DNA of 64,000 nucleotides from Helianthus annuus (GCF_002127325.2 NC_035435.2:128007893-128071892); one strand, 5' to 3'. Shown: positions 1 through 12,070, counted from the stretch's first letter. Numbers and translations: made by a program. Notes: generated from the sequence alone by a model not told the origin.

Positions 1-228
1 GTATACACCACCGGTGACATGACACACAAAAACCCGTACCATTCTTCCCCAACTTAGTTGTTTTGCAAAAATGATGAGTGAAAATGATGTGATGATAGTG
101 ATTTAAAATGACGCGACACACAAAATACACAATGCAAATGCAGACAAACAAAACATGCAAACACACAACGGGTTGCCTCCCATTCAGCGCTAATTTTAAT
201 GTCATCAGCTCGACAATACCTGGAAGTC
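1..228 (-). other. Untranslated part of element B with GGGTTGCCTCCC motif
   Basis: No gene is seen. Positions 170-181 carry GGGTTGCCTCCC followed by AGCGC. A very similar block (GGGCTGCCTCCC, then AGCGC) occurs in element E at 16071-16091. This looks like a conserved non-coding segment of the Athila group, near the 3' end of the internal region. Confidence 0.5.
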
Positions 229-426
229 TCATGGTAGTCGAGTGGGATTTTTGCTTACCAATTGTTCCTCAAATATGTGCCTCCAATGATCCGGTAGGTC
301 CTTCATCTCATTCCACCATGGACCAAACATTGTCGTTTTAACCCTCGAATTAATATGATTATGTGGATCGCCCACCTTTTTCTTCCGTGGTGAATTTCCT
401 TTTTGCGTTGCCACCTCCTTCACCAT
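229..426 (-). pseudogene. Out-of-frame C-terminal piece of the B polyprotein
   Basis: This 65-codon stretch continues the protease ORF in another frame. The two overlap at 420-426, where the upstream frame hits a TGA. Its sequence (for example WWNEMKDLPDHWRHIFEEQ) looks like real protein, so a one-base indel near 425 is the likely cause. I recognise no domain. It ends just before the GGGTTGCCTCCC block. Confidence 0.5.
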
Positions 427-1124
427 GTCATCCTTTTTTTCATATTTACATCGTGCTGCATTGACTTGTCAATCATTAAACATTCCTCTTTGGTGTGGTT
501 CTCCTTTAAAGGAGGTACACACCTATTAGTAATGTCTCCTGTAAGACAATTATCACTAACAAAAGGGTCAGTAACATTTGCAAACATGTTTAACCGCAAC
601 TCACGGTCACCAAACTTCATCCCCACAGTTCCATCAACACAATCAATTATAGAACGCGCCGTAGCTAAAAATGGTCTTCCCAAAATCACATTAGCTTGTT
701 TCTCTACTTGTTTTGATGTGGAATCAAGCACTAAAAAATCAACGGGATAATAAAAGTCTTGAATTTTCACAATTACATCATGTAGCATTCCCCTACGGAG
801 TTTAGGTGACATATCCGCCATTACAACAGTAATATCAGTTTGCTTGAGTGGACCAAAGTCATGTTGGTCATATAAACTTCCTGGGAGGATACTAACACTT
901 GCTCCCAAATCTAATAGTGCTCGTTCAATGCTAACATCACCCACTTGGATGGAAATGAGGGGTGCCCCGGGATCTTTAAGTTTTTGTGGAAGTGAACTTG
1001 ACAACATTGCACTTGCATTAGCTGTCAAATCAAGTTTCTTAGGTAATTTATGTTGTCGTTTTTTAGTACATAAATCTTTCAAAAATTTGGCATAAGAAGG
1101 AATTTGACGAATCGCATAAATCAA
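420..1124 (-). pseudogene. Athila-type retropepsin (aspartic protease) region of B
   Basis: The translation holds the aspartic protease signature LLDLGASVSILP, the active-site triad being DLG, as is usual for Athila-like elements, and the second half of the fold near VILGRPFLATARSIID. The protease would cut the gag-pol polyprotein during particle maturation. The frame is the same as the gag piece upstream (1158-2009), separated by in-frame stops near 1158 and 1137, so this is a broken polyprotein and not a separate gene. It ends at a TGA next to a frame change at about 425. No RT follows. Confidence 0.8.
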
Positions 1125-1157
1125 CGGTAAGTTAATTTAGACTTGCTTAAATACATC

Positions 1158-2009
1158 TCACATTTCCTCAGATTGGGGTCCCCTTTTCCCATAAATGGAT
1201 GCTTTCACCGGATTTACTAAAGCGGAACGATATGGGGCGGTATTGGTCTCCACACCCTTATCCATCACTTTAGTAGATTTGTTACCCACAACCTCTTGAT
1301 TTGTTGAATTTTTAAAAGTTTGATGAGGTTGAGTTTTAGTAACATGAGGTTCTATCTCTTGGTCATTATCGGATTTATCACTAACATCCTCCACCACACA
1401 TTCAACAAATTGTGATGGAGTTTCAACATTGTTCTCATAAGACTTATCATTTCTAAGAACACATACCTGATTGACGTGTGCATTTTTGTTGCCCTTTGAT
1501 GATGATCCTTGATGTTGTGGATTGATTGTTGTGTCACTTGGAAGCTTTCCCGGTCGTCTTATAGCTACTTCTTCCGCTAGTTGACCAACTTGTTGGGTTA
1601 GAGATCCTACGGTCTTACCCTGAACTTCTTGTTCTTGTACCACCCCTTTTAGGATTCCTAAAATCCCATCTAACTTGGTTGAACCTTCACTGTTTGCATT
1701 TCCTTGTGATGAACTTGCTTGGCCTTGAGTTTGACTTTGACCTTGCTGGAAATTTCTTGAGTACCCTTGTTGTTGAGGTATTCCTTGTTGGTACCTACCC
1801 TGATTGAAGGCTTGATTAAATCCTTGATTGAATTGCCCCCTTTGATAGTTACCTTGAAAGTTTTGTTGACGAGGCTGAAATTGTTGTTGTCCAACTTGTT
1901 GGCATGATCCTTGAAAGTTAGGATTCATTTGATTCGCGGGATTGCCATATCGGAAGTTTGGATGATTCCGCAATCCGGGATGATACGTGTTAGAATTCAT
2001 ATTTATTTC
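1158..2009 (-). pseudogene. gag: gag C-terminal region of element B (Gln/Asn/Gly-rich)
   Basis: The reading starts at the junction with element A and runs leftward. It begins with a tract rich in Asn, Pro, Gln, Arg and Gly (repeats of the type FNQGFNQAFNQGRYQQG), followed by a hydrophilic linker and a stop at 1158. Such low-complexity tracts follow the zinc knuckle in Athila gag proteins. The codon frame is continuous with the zinc-knuckle segment right of A once one copy of the ATTTC duplication is discounted. An apparent Met start at about 2024 is an artefact of reading into the LTR of A. Confidence 0.75.
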
Positions 2010-3718
2010 TGTAACAACCCTCACAAAAAAATTAATATTTAGTATGATAATTATGCAATAAGGAAACCCTAATTAAGTTTAGTATGATTAATTAATCAGT
2101 TAATCAATATTAATTAAGCTAACAAGATTAATTAAGCTAAGTAAGGTCTATTAAAAATAGATATATATGAGGTCGTATAAGAACGTTTAATATTAATAAT
2201 AAAATATATTATTTTTTTTCCTTACTCCGTTTTTAATGAAACTTAGGTTAAAACGTAGATAAAAATATGCTCGTTCTAAAGACATATTCGTCGTTTTATA
2301 AAACGTTATATTTTAAAAGTTATACAAGAAAAACGAGTTAAGCAGCTGAAATAAAATAACTAAGCTAGCTAGCTAGCACGTCAAGCTAGCTAGCAAGCAC
2401 GTCACTTGAATCCCACATCGAACAGAAAAGGAATTGAGCTGCCTGCTTGCTTGCTATAAATAAGAAGCTTAGGATTCATTTTTCTTTGCTCATTTCTCTT
2501 CTTCTTCTCTCTATACGTTGGTGTTCTAACCAATAATCACTCAATCGCTATTACGATTAATTTTCCGAGTGATCAATATATCCAAGGAATGCCTAAGTGC
2601 CGCCCACATTGGGTTATGCTTTGTCGTTTGTCGGTAATCCGATAAATGAGTTGAAGCATTGTACTTTGTCGTTGTCGATAATTCGATAATAAGTTGAAGT
2701 ACTATACTTTGTCGTTTGTCATTTTGATAAATGAGTTGAAGTATTGCACTTGGTCATTCATTGTGAGAATTTGATCTCGGGAAATTATCGTAACTGGTGT
2801 ATTGATCATTAACCCGGTTTTTGTGAAATTCGTTAAGGTTCGAATCTCATGACTACCGTTAAGGTTTGATTTGGGTTTTACACCAATACGTATTCTATTC
2901 TGTTAAACCACCAAAAACACTCCCAACTACACCTTTACAATCAAACAAACTATTAAATCATCAGAAGATCCAGAATAATAAAGTACATGCTTAATTATCG
3001 GGAAAAGTAGAATCAAGAAGTTTGTTAACTCAATCCTGCATGATGATTCGTGAGTTATTCTTCTTTTATAAACTTTTCTCACAGTTTGTGAGCTGTTTAT
3101 TTGTTTACAATACTCCAAATTATTTTTATAATTATAACTTACAGTGATTAAGTTTATGTAATCACCAAGTTACAGCCGGTATGTGGGGTATTGTGCACAT
3201 TACTTGATAATCTTCACCATTGGGGCAGCCATTGGGTGATATGACCATAATCACAGACACCATTGGACGTATGGGCCAATGGGTCGAGTGGTAAAGTACT
3301 GTGGGTAGTTGGTTGATATCAGAAACATTGTAAAAGATCTTACCACTGTGAATTATAACAAATGTGTCGTTTTCAGTAAAATGAATAATTCACTCAGTAT
3401 TTCCCGCTGACAAAATCTTTTTAAAACGCGTTTCAGGTAATTACAATAGATTGGAGCAAGGATTGGATCCGACACTGAAGGACTTCAAGAAGTGGCTTAT
3501 TTTCAAATTAAGAAATATTGTTTTTATTTAAAAGCTACCTTTGTAAAACATGGAATTTATTCCATCTTTTTTTAAAATCCGGTGTTTCTAAACTCTGATA
3601 TTTTTCCTAACTCACGGTCCTGATGAAATTTCCGCTGCAATGTTTTTAAAATAATCACCGGTACCACTAGACTGCTCACGGCACCGATTCCGGCTAGATG
3701 GGGTCGGGGGTCGTGACA
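2010..3718 (+). repeat. 5' LTR of element A
   Basis: It begins TGTAACAACCC and ends TCGTGACA, 1709 bp, the same length as its partner at 7833-9541. It contains alternating AGCTAGCT palindromic blocks at about 2364-2398, an snRNA-type upstream element and a TATA box. The 3' part is directly followed by the tRNA-Met primer binding site. Confidence 0.95.
2410..2462 (+). promoter_or_regulatory. USE-like element plus TATA box in the LTR of A
   Basis: ATCCCACATCG at 2410-2420 matches the plant snRNA upstream sequence element RTCCCACATCG exactly, and TATAAATA lies at 2455-2462. The gap is 34 bp, about four helical turns between centres, which is the arrangement of RNA polymerase II snRNA genes in plants. 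The same pair is at 8233-8243 and 8278-8285 in the right LTR. A role as the LTR promoter is inferred. Confidence 0.6.
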
Positions 3719-3723
3719 GAAGG

Positions 3724-3735
3724 TGGTATCAGAGC
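3724..3735 (+). other. Primer binding site of A (initiator tRNA-Met)
   Basis: TGGTATCAGAGC lies five bases after the LTR end and is complementary to the 3' end of plant initiator tRNA-Met, the usual primer of chromoviruses. Minus-strand DNA synthesis would start here. Confidence 0.9.
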
Positions 3736-6700
3736 TAAGCCACTGCTTTAAGCCTATAAGTGTTGTGATAACAATACTTAAGCTTAAATATAAGAGTTAG
3801 GAAATTGCTATTAACTTAACTGGTAGCACATCTGATAGTATTTAGACTTGAACATAAGAAAAGATGCCTTAGTATAAGCTAAGCCACTTGTTTACGCAAA
3901 TAGGTGTTATAATAATACCTAAGCTTAAACGGAAAGTTAGAAACTTAATATTATTTGATAGCACTCTGAATGATATTTAGACTCGAACTTAAGAATTTTG
4001 TCTTAATATAAGCTTCAAGATAAAATTACTTATATGAGTATAAATAAGTATAATTGGTATTCAATAAGAATAACAACTAGCAGACAATAGCATTTAATTG
4101 CTATTTATTCTTGTTTATTGGTATTACTGGGTCAAGAGTAAAAATATATTATGGAAATATAAATTTCCTTGATTCTGGATTAAAGCCCTAATAAAAAGAG
4201 GCACTTTTTGAAAAAGATACTATTTATGGGAAATAGGAAATTTTCTCCGGCAAAACTGGGTATAGAGTAGCAGACTCTCCAGCTTGTCCGGATATACTGA
4301 AATTACCGCTCCGGCGCGAACCGGATAAGACGGGATAAATGGTATGTCAAACCAGTAACAAGATTTCCCTAAATAGTATCATGACCAAATATCTAACTGG
4401 TTTTTGGGAATATGAATCTATTATATACATTTAACCCTATGAAAGGTATGTATATTACAACATATGAAATATATAATATAGATATGTATATCTATAAGGA
4501 ATTCCAAAAGTCAATTAAGAATAAAGTACAAGCATATGTATATAGATTTCTTTATCAGAAATCTTTCGCATATATCTTTAATTTTGATATCAAACATTCT
4601 TTCGTTTGATCATCTACCTCGTAACTCGTGCAACAAAATAATACTGGAAACCCATTAAGTTGGGACACCATCAAAAATATAAGAATTACCAAAACGTTAC
4701 CATAAATTATTAACGCCATAAATTATGAACGCAAGTAAGAAACATGTCAAGTTGTGCTAATGCACAAGAAAACACATGAAACTTAAATTATACATCCACA
4801 GATGTCGAAGTTTATCACACACGACTTCCAAAGGCAAGATCTTTGAAAAATATAAATTAGGCACGATGATACCTACACTAATTCCATCAGTAAAAGAACT
4901 CCTAAATCAAAAATCGGTACTTTGCCACATGATCTTACAAACGATCAAAATGTCGCTGAGGTACGTTGGAACAATATTTCACAAACATCGGTGCATAGTC
5001 TAACCTGAGTCATAATTATTAGCACTACAAAAGAAGTCATATATTTTTACAAATCCCTGATTTCATTTCACTTCATTCGACATTCTCTGATAATGTTATT
5101 TAACAAATAGTTATCACACAAAATTTCAGATAAGAAGTTCTTATATTTCTTTCGTTGCAATTCTAACTTCTGCCTATAATAAGTTGGCTTTCGTGTTCTT
5201 TTAATGGTCATCATACCATAAAGAATTCTTTCATAATAGCAAATATTGATCCATTTCGTTTCTTGGTAAATCCACACGATACACATGCACTATTTGTTGC
5301 ATGTGGTTCATTTGAGTTATAAGACCCTAGGAAGGCATCCTTTCAATTTGTTGTTTTATCAAAAGTTCAAATATCGTTCCGCTATACTTGATCTTTGCAT
5401 TGTAAACCGCGTTTTTACAAAGCAATGACTCTTTAATATCGAATCAATGAATTTATTGAAAAACTCGATTTTCTTTTGAAAGGGATACATGGTTTCTTTG
5501 TGATCATGTTTGAACTTTCTTATTAAAACTCGTTTTATCCAAACCTAGTTAACTTGCTCGCAATACGTACTCAATTCAAAGTCCCATATGATGGATTGAA
5601 ACCATCATATTCAAAATAATCCTAACAAGCACTTCAATTCTCTTAAAACCATAATATGCTTGTTTAGTCTTCTAATTCATCAAATCATCTCTTTGATCAC
5701 GATCACTTTGTGATGACATTTTCACAAAATTTAAGATTGCGCTAATCTAAAATTTAATTATTTATTTATATTGAATCCGCTTTATTGATTTATTTTATAA
5801 AAGCAATCTTAACACAATTATGTGCTAAGATAATGATCCACCATTTCATGTCCTAATTTCGTAGTCCTTACAACCAATCGAGCCTTTCGTGATATTTCTT
5901 ACCTTTCATTAATCGAAAAACATTGTATAAACTTAATTGATTATATATAGAAACTTACAATATAGTATTTCTGTAATTAAAAATTTTGTTAAAATCATTA
6001 AGGTAAAGAAATTATATTTTTACGTATAAAATTTTGTTTAAAGTATATTCTCATTTAAGTTTATGCATTTATTATTGGTAATTAATATTAGTTTTATTAT
6101 TAGCAATAATATGTTAATAATAATAGTGTTAATATTATTTTTAGATACTAGAGTTATTATCAGGGGCATGTATTGGATAGCCTAGCCTTAGTTAGGCATG
6201 GACTGGCCACCTATGCTTAAACAAGGCAGCACTAACCAATATCCGCCGTGATAATGACTAGTTAATTAAGTCATCATACTTATTTAGTAAATTTTAATTA
6301 TATATAAAAATATTTTACTTTGTACTAAAAAGAGAAGACATATTTTTATAAAACAATACCAGAATTAGAGGGACGAATAAAATTATACAAATAATTATGT
6401 ATCACATATTTTGTGATAACTATGTACTATAACACTCTAGCAAGAAAATAACCATATAAGAATAATATAGTAGTCAGCGACTACATTGGGTTAGAAGAAC
6501 ATTGTAATACATAAAGAATAGTCACCACAACATTTGTAACTACATTTTACAACGCTATATGGTTTCAAAATAAAAATAAGTAATCACATAGAATTGACCC
6601 AGTGTTATATAAAATATTTTACAAATACTTTTACCCCTTTTATTCACAACTTTCATTTAAAAGTTATAAATAATAGTGATTCTTTTACAAAATCATAATA

Positions 6701-7794
6701 CTAAAATATTTTGTAAATGTAATAACTTCACTACAGTATTTTGTAATCTATATTACATAATAAATATAAGTTATTTTACATAGTATAATAAATACTAAAA
6801 TAATATTTATTTGAAAGTAGTAACCATTTACATATAGTAAAAATGCGAAACAAATAATATATATTACATTGACTTTACAAATATAATATAATGGTTAGTC
6901 ATGTCAAAACAACTTATTTTTTTATTATATTTTCATCTCTAGGACATAGCATATAGTCACTAATATTGTACTATCACATTATTTCACCATTTAAAACAAT
7001 TTGGAACTCTAATACACTAACTCTATTGTCCTTTGGTGTATCTTTGCAATTAACTCATCTCAACACATAGAATTTCTCATATCATAATTTACTGTTTGAC
7101 AAATCATTTTTCATGCTTTTGAACCCGTCAATTCTAAGTCTTCCTTAGGTACCAATCAAGGTAAGTTTTCTTCTGACAAAGAATTTTACTAATTCCAAAA
7201 AGTTCTTCACATTCATTTTAAGAATCTATAGATCATATATCTTTTGGCTTGAACCCAATCACCTTGAAAAACTATACCATTTCATCTCATTCGTTTAAAC
7301 ATTTCATCTTTTGAAATATCCAAATTCGCTTCCTTGAAACTCTCGATTTCGAACAACGGTGAATTTGTTCGATCATCATTGAATTCTTTCAATCATTACA
7401 AACACTTTGTAGCATCCGAATAGAGCTGTAGCCTGTGTTAAATCCTATTCATAAGTCATTCGTTTGATTTGTCATATTCTTGGTACAATTATGTACTCAG
7501 ATTACGATACACTAAATTCTATTACCATTTAAGTAAACGATATTGATTTTTGGATAATCATTAACAAATTATTTTCCATATTTCCATTCACAAATAGATA
7601 TTTATCAATTCAGAATCTCCCTCAAAATTGATCAAAGTAAGTTCATTTCGGATATTAAATCCAATTGTTTCTATAAATCATTTTTATTTTTAAAAATGCT
7701 CATACCCCTCAAAATATCTTTTGATTCCATTCCACGCTACATTATTCCTCTTAATTAAAAGAAGAAACATAACCCCAAGAAAATATCATAGTTC
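3736..7794 (+). other. Non-coding internal region of element A
   Basis: About 4 kb of AT-rich DNA. The longest open stretches (65 to 75 codons near 4412, 4776 and 5068) have no recognisable domain and look like chance. I see no zinc knuckle, protease, RT or integrase motif in any frame. A slightly GC-richer island lies near 6160-6240. Packaging signals would be expected near its 5' end but cannot be identified by eye. Confidence 0.7.
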
Positions 7795-7832
7795 AAATCT
7801 CGAGGACGAGATTTTTATTAAGGTGGGGAGGA
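7795..7832 (+). promoter_or_regulatory. Hairpin and polypurine tract of element A
   Basis: AAATCTCG (7795-7802), loop AGGA, CGAGATTT (7807-7814) makes an 8-bp perfect stem. The purine-rich stretch AGGTGGGGAGGA (7821-7832) abuts the right LTR and should prime plus-strand synthesis. Equivalent hairpins precede the polypurine tracts of C, D and F. Confidence 0.8.
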
Positions 7833-9541
7833 TGTAACAACCCTCACAAAAAAATTAATATTTAGTATGATAATTATGCAATAAGGAAACCCTAATTAAG
7901 TTTAGTATGATTAATTAATCAGTTAATCAATATTAATTAAGCTAACAAGATTAATTAAGCTAAGTAAGGTCTATTAAAAATAGATATATATGAGGTCGTA
8001 TAAGAACGTTTAATATTAATAATAAAATATATTATTTTTTTTCCTTACTCCGTTTTTAATGAAACTTAGGTTAAAACGTAGATAAAAATATGCTCGTTCT
8101 AAAGACATATTCGTCGTTTTATAAAACGTTATATTTTAAAAGTTATACAAGAAAAACGAGTTAAGCAGCTGAAATAAAATAACTAAGCTAGCTAGCTAGC
8201 ACGTCAAGCTAGCTAGCAAGCACGTCACTTGAATCCCACATCGAACAGAAAATGAATTGAGCTGCCTGCTTGCTTGCTATAAATAAGAAGCTTAGGATTC
8301 ATTTTTCTTTGCTCATTTCTCTTCTTCTTCTCTCTATACGTTGGTGTTCTAACCAATAATCACTCAATCGCTATTACGATTCATTTTCCGAGTGATCAAT
8401 ATATCCAAGGAATGCCTAAGTGCCGCCCACATTGGGTTATGCTTTGTCGTTTGTCGGTAATCCGATAAATGAGTTGAAGCATTGTACTTTGTCGTTGTCG
8501 ATAATTCGATAATGAGTTGAAGTACTATACTTTGTCGTTTGTCATTTTGATAAATGAGTTGAAGTATTGCACTTGGTCATTCATTGTGAGAATTTGATCT
8601 CGGGAAATTATCGTAACTGCTGTATTGATCATTAACCCAGTTTTTGTGAAATTCGTTAAGGTTCGAATCTCATGACTACCGTTAAGGTTTGATTTGGGTT
8701 TTACACCAATACGTATTCTATTCTGTTAAACCACCAAAAACACTCCCAACTACACCCTTACAATCAAGCAAACTATTAAATCATCAGAAGATCCAGAATA
8801 ATAAAGTACATGCTTAATTATCGGGAAAAGTAGAATCAAGAAGTTTGTTAACTCAATCCTGCATGATGATTCGTGAGTTATTCTTCTTTTATAAACTTTT
8901 CTCACAGTTTGTGAGCTGTTTATTTGTTTACAATACTCCAAATTATTTTTATAATTATAACTTACAGTGATTAAGTTTATGTAATCACCAAGTTACAGCC
9001 GGTATGTGGGGTATTGTGCACATTACTTGATAATCTTCACCATTGGGGCAGCCATTGGGTGATATGACCATAATCACAGACACCATTGGACGTATGGGCC
9101 AATGGGTCGAGTGGTAAAGTACTGTGGGTAGTTGGTTGATATCAGAAACATTGTAAAAGATCTTACCACTGTGAATTATAACAAATGTGTCGTTTTCAGT
9201 AAAATGAATAATTCACTCAGTATTTCCCGCTGACAAAATCTTTTTAAAACGCGTTTCAGGTAATTACAATAGATTGGAGCAAGGATTGGATCCGACACTG
9301 AAGGACTTCAAGAAGTGGCTTATTTTCAAATTAAGAAATATTGTTTTTATTTAAAAGCTACCTTTGTAAAACATGGAATTTATTCCATCTTTTTTTAAAA
9401 TCCGGTGTTTCTAAACTCTGATATTTTTCCTAACTCACGGTCCTGATGAAATTTCCGCTGCAATGTTTTTAAAATAATCACCGGTACCACTAGACTGCTC
9501 ACGGCACCGATTCCGGCTAGATGGGGTCGGGGGTCGTGACA
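7833..9541 (+). repeat. 3' LTR of element A
   Basis: A 1709-bp copy of 2010-3718 with about seven substitutions by eye. It is followed at 9542-9546 by ATTTC, the second copy of the target duplication, and then by the gag of element B. Confidence 0.95.
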
Positions 9542-10548
9542 ATTTCCCCGTATACTTGATTAACTCCTGCGTTACTTCCAAAATTCATCGGGCAATCAAA
9601 AGCAACATGGCCCATATCTCCACATATTTCACATAACTCTTGTACCTGCGAAACAAGAGAAACATCCTTTCCCAACTTTTGGCAAATCATATCAATTTTC
9701 TTTTCTAATGCATCAAACCTTTCATTACTAGGTTGGTCATTTACTACTTTAATTTGATGTGGTTTAACACTTCGATCAGCAGAAGCTTGAGTTTTTAAGC
9801 CTTTACTTAAAGTTTCTAAAAAGTTCCAATTCATAATTCTCATCATGAGTTAAAAAGGTTCCACCGCTACATGCAAAAACAACTTTTTGATCCTCGGTAA
9901 CTAAACCATCATAAAATTTTTTGACCAAATCCCATTTAGGGATGTCATGATGAGGACACATTCTAAGCATTTCATTAAAACGTTTGAAGGCTTCATAAAA
10001 TGTTTCCCCAACATGTTGACTAAAAGATTTGATAGCATTTCGAGCTTCACTAGTTTTACTCATCGGATAGTATTCCTCAAGAAAAGCTCTTTACATTTCA
10101 TCCCATGTTCGAATACTGTCGGATGGTAAAGTTGAAAACCATTGTTTAGCTCTATCTTTGAGTGAAAATTGAAAAAGACGTAATTTTACCTCTTCGGGTG
10201 TAAAGCCTTGTTTCCCAATGGAGCTACATAGTCAATCAAATGTGTGTAAGGCTCGTCTGATGCAACTCCCCAAAAGGTTGGTAAAATAGCCAAGTACTGA
10301 GGCCGGATTTCAAATACTCTCCCATTTAAAATCGGGGTAACAATTGGAGATGGGTTTCTAAAGATCGTCGGCCTGAAATGAGTGTCTACTCCGGGTAGTG
10401 GTGGATCAACTTCACCACCTGCCATATTTGTGCTTTCGGTATCACTCCCTTCCGAATCAGAAATGTATGAAGAAATTGGACTTGAAGTCAAGCTTGCTCT
10501 ATGGACAAATGCTAATGGTGATGATCTTCCAGAATGTCTAGTGTGCAT
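9542..10548 (-). pseudogene. gag: gag N-terminal and nucleocapsid region of element B
   Basis: Three ORFs in different frames (10186-10548, 9803-10063, 9542-9846) form one gag. It starts with a Ser-rich leader, then a stretch of the type RPQYLAILPTFWGVASDEPYTHL that is characteristic of Athila/Tat gag, then the capsid-like core (FYEAFKRFNEMLRMCPHHD), and a CX2CX4HX4C zinc knuckle CEICGDMGHVAFDC. The frame changes near 10190 and 9830 and has a stop near 10095, so it is dead. The reading continues beyond element A at 2009. Gag would assemble the virus-like particle and bind RNA. Confidence 0.8.
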
Positions 10549-10694
10549 GCAATGAAACTACTACCTGCGCAATCACCACACCAAACGTAACAAAGAGTAA
10601 AAAGATACAAGACTTATGATATTTTTGGATTTTTAGCAATATTTAACAAAAACAGAAAAGCAATCAACTAAAAACAAACACCAAGCGCACGTGC

Positions 10695-10712
10695 TCCCTG
10701 GCAGCGGCGCCA
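10695..10712 (-). other. Primer binding site of element B (tRNA-Asp type)
   Basis: On the minus strand the sequence reads TGGCGCCGCTGCCAGGGA, matching the tRNA-Asp complement typical of Athila and Tat elements (TGGCGCCGTTGCCGGGG) with two differences. It lies a few bases from the LTR end at 10718 and about 150 bp before the gag start. Confidence 0.75.
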
Positions 10713-10717
10713 AAATT

Positions 10718-11539
10718 TGATCGACGTCGAAGCACCGATCAAAGATAAGAAGATTGTATGCTCCTAAGTACCCTAAACTAGTAGTGGCAAATAGGGTGTC
10801 GAACCACAAAGAGCTAGTGGTTGGTGTAAGATCCCAATCGATTGCAAAACATGGTAAAAACTTAAAATTGGATCTGTATTTTGGTTTGAGATATTAGAAT
10901 TAACTACAATTGTAAATTCAATAAAGTAACAATGAGCACAACCAAGTATCAAGTTTGATAGCACAATTAGTAATTTAAGTTTGTGAATCTGGTTTGGTAG
11001 ATTATATAGACATAATCTTGTGACATCATATGCGAATTGAGTATTGAAAGACCTGTACTTGTGTATCTAAGCTTACAACGATTGAACACCGATGTAATTA
11101 GGCTACCACAAAATGATCACCATCAAATATAAACATGTTAACATAACCTTCAATCATATATCTTGACATTCAATGATTAAACACCAATTAACTCAAAATA
11201 GATGAAGTGATTCAAGAAAACAACGTTTAGGAACAATCAACACATAAAATAACACATAAAAACATGGAAAATGTCATAGATCTCTAACAAACACCATGAA
11301 TTCATGTCCAACATAGATAAACAACTCAAATTGAACTAAATGGCATACAAACCCTAGCCCTTGGTTGTGATTACAAGGGTTTTAGCCACACATGATCATG
11401 CTTGATGAAGATATGTTGCGATTTCGAGAGCAATTGGGGAAATCTTGATGTTAGAACACTTTGTGAATGAGTATTCCTTGTTCCTTGATGTCTCCTAGCC
11501 TCCAATGGTCCAGAAAAGATGAAAAAATACGACCTCTTC
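10718..11539 (-). repeat. Truncated 5' LTR of element B
   Basis: On the minus strand the LTR ends in ...TCGATCA just before the PBS. It extends right to 11539, where it changes abruptly into chromovirus pol sequence, so the start of the LTR is missing. No second copy lies in the window, so its full length is unknown. Confidence 0.7.
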
Positions 11540-12035
11540 CCGGGAACGTCTCAAGGCTGCCCGCGATAGGCAGAAAAGCTACGCTGATCCAAAACGTAAG
11601 GATCTTCACTTCGAAGTAGGTGAAAAAGTGTTGCTTAAGGTATCACCCTGGAAGGGGGTGATGCGTTTCGGCAAGAAAGGCAAACTGAGTCCGAGATACA
11701 TAGGACCTTTTGAGGTCATTGAACGTGTCGGATCAGTCGCCTATAAGTTGAACTTGCCTGAAGAGCTCAATGGAATTCACAATGTGTTCCACATCTGCAA
11801 TCTCAAAAAGTGCTTCGCCGATGAATCATTGGTGATTCCACACACAGATGTGCATATAGATGAGAGCTTAAAGTTTATAGAAAAACCTTTGTCGATTGAA
11901 GATCGACAGGTGAAAAAGCTTCGAAGAAAGCACGTACCGATTGTAAAGGTCAAATGGGATGCTCGTAGAGGTCCCGAATATACGTGGGAAGTCGAAGACA
12001 CAATGAAAGAAAAGTACCCCTATTTATTTGAGTAA
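11540..12035 (+). pseudogene. pol: Integrase C-terminus and chromodomain fragment of a second C-family copy
   Basis: This stretch matches 38385-38880 of element C, with no difference seen by eye, and ends at the same TAA. It encodes the end of integrase ([20 protein letters not shown]) and a chromodomain-like tail ([20 protein letters not shown]) that in this clade is thought to steer integration to marked chromatin. It lacks everything upstream: the join to the B LTR at 11539/11540 is abrupt. It is followed by the hairpin (12034-12052), a polypurine tract and an LTR, so it is the 3' end of an element sharing its LTR with C. Confidence 0.88.
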
Positions 12036-12070
12036 ATCTCGGGTCGAGATTTATTTTAAGGGGGTGAGGA

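Larger units (their letters stand above)
2010..9541 (+). mobile_element. Element A: non-autonomous Ty3/gypsy-type LTR element (LARD-like)
   Basis: Two direct LTRs of 1709 bp (TG...CA) flank a 4.1-kb internal region, with a perfect ATTTC target duplication on each side. A PBS for initiator tRNA-Met follows the left LTR and a polypurine tract precedes the right one, so the element reads on the plus strand. No gag or pol domain is readable inside. The segment before the polypurine tract has the hairpin and purine-rich end found in chromoviruses C, D and F, so I infer a large retrotransposon derivative mobilised by a Tekay/Del-like partner. By eye I count about seven differences between the LTRs, indicating a recent insertion. 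Confidence 0.93.
1..11539 (-). mobile_element. Element B: decayed Athila-type Ty3/gypsy retrotransposon, split by element A
   Basis: The minus strand reads, from right to left, a truncated LTR (11539 to 10718), a tRNA-Asp-type primer binding site, a gag N-terminus, the insertion of A, a gag C-terminus and a DLGA-type protease. The left end runs off the window. The gag frame closes across A and its ATTTC target duplication (2005-2009 and 9542-9546), so A landed in a pre-existing B. Several stops and frameshifts make it a pseudo-element. RT, RNase H and integrase are not visible: the protease is followed within a few hundred bases by a GGGTTGCCTCCC motif that I would expect downstream of pol. 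Athila is inferred from the PBS type, the gag style and the DLGAS protease. Confidence 0.85.

Noticed and set aside
3724..3735. tRNA genes at the PBS matches
   Set aside because: Only the 12-nt primer complement is present, with no cloverleaf around it.
4412..5286. Short ORFs inside element A as remnants of gag
   Set aside because: AT-driven composition, no zinc knuckle or capsid motif, not in one frame.
1..11539. An envelope-like gene, as found in some Athila elements
   Set aside because: No ORF with signal peptide or membrane segment in the expected place in B or E.
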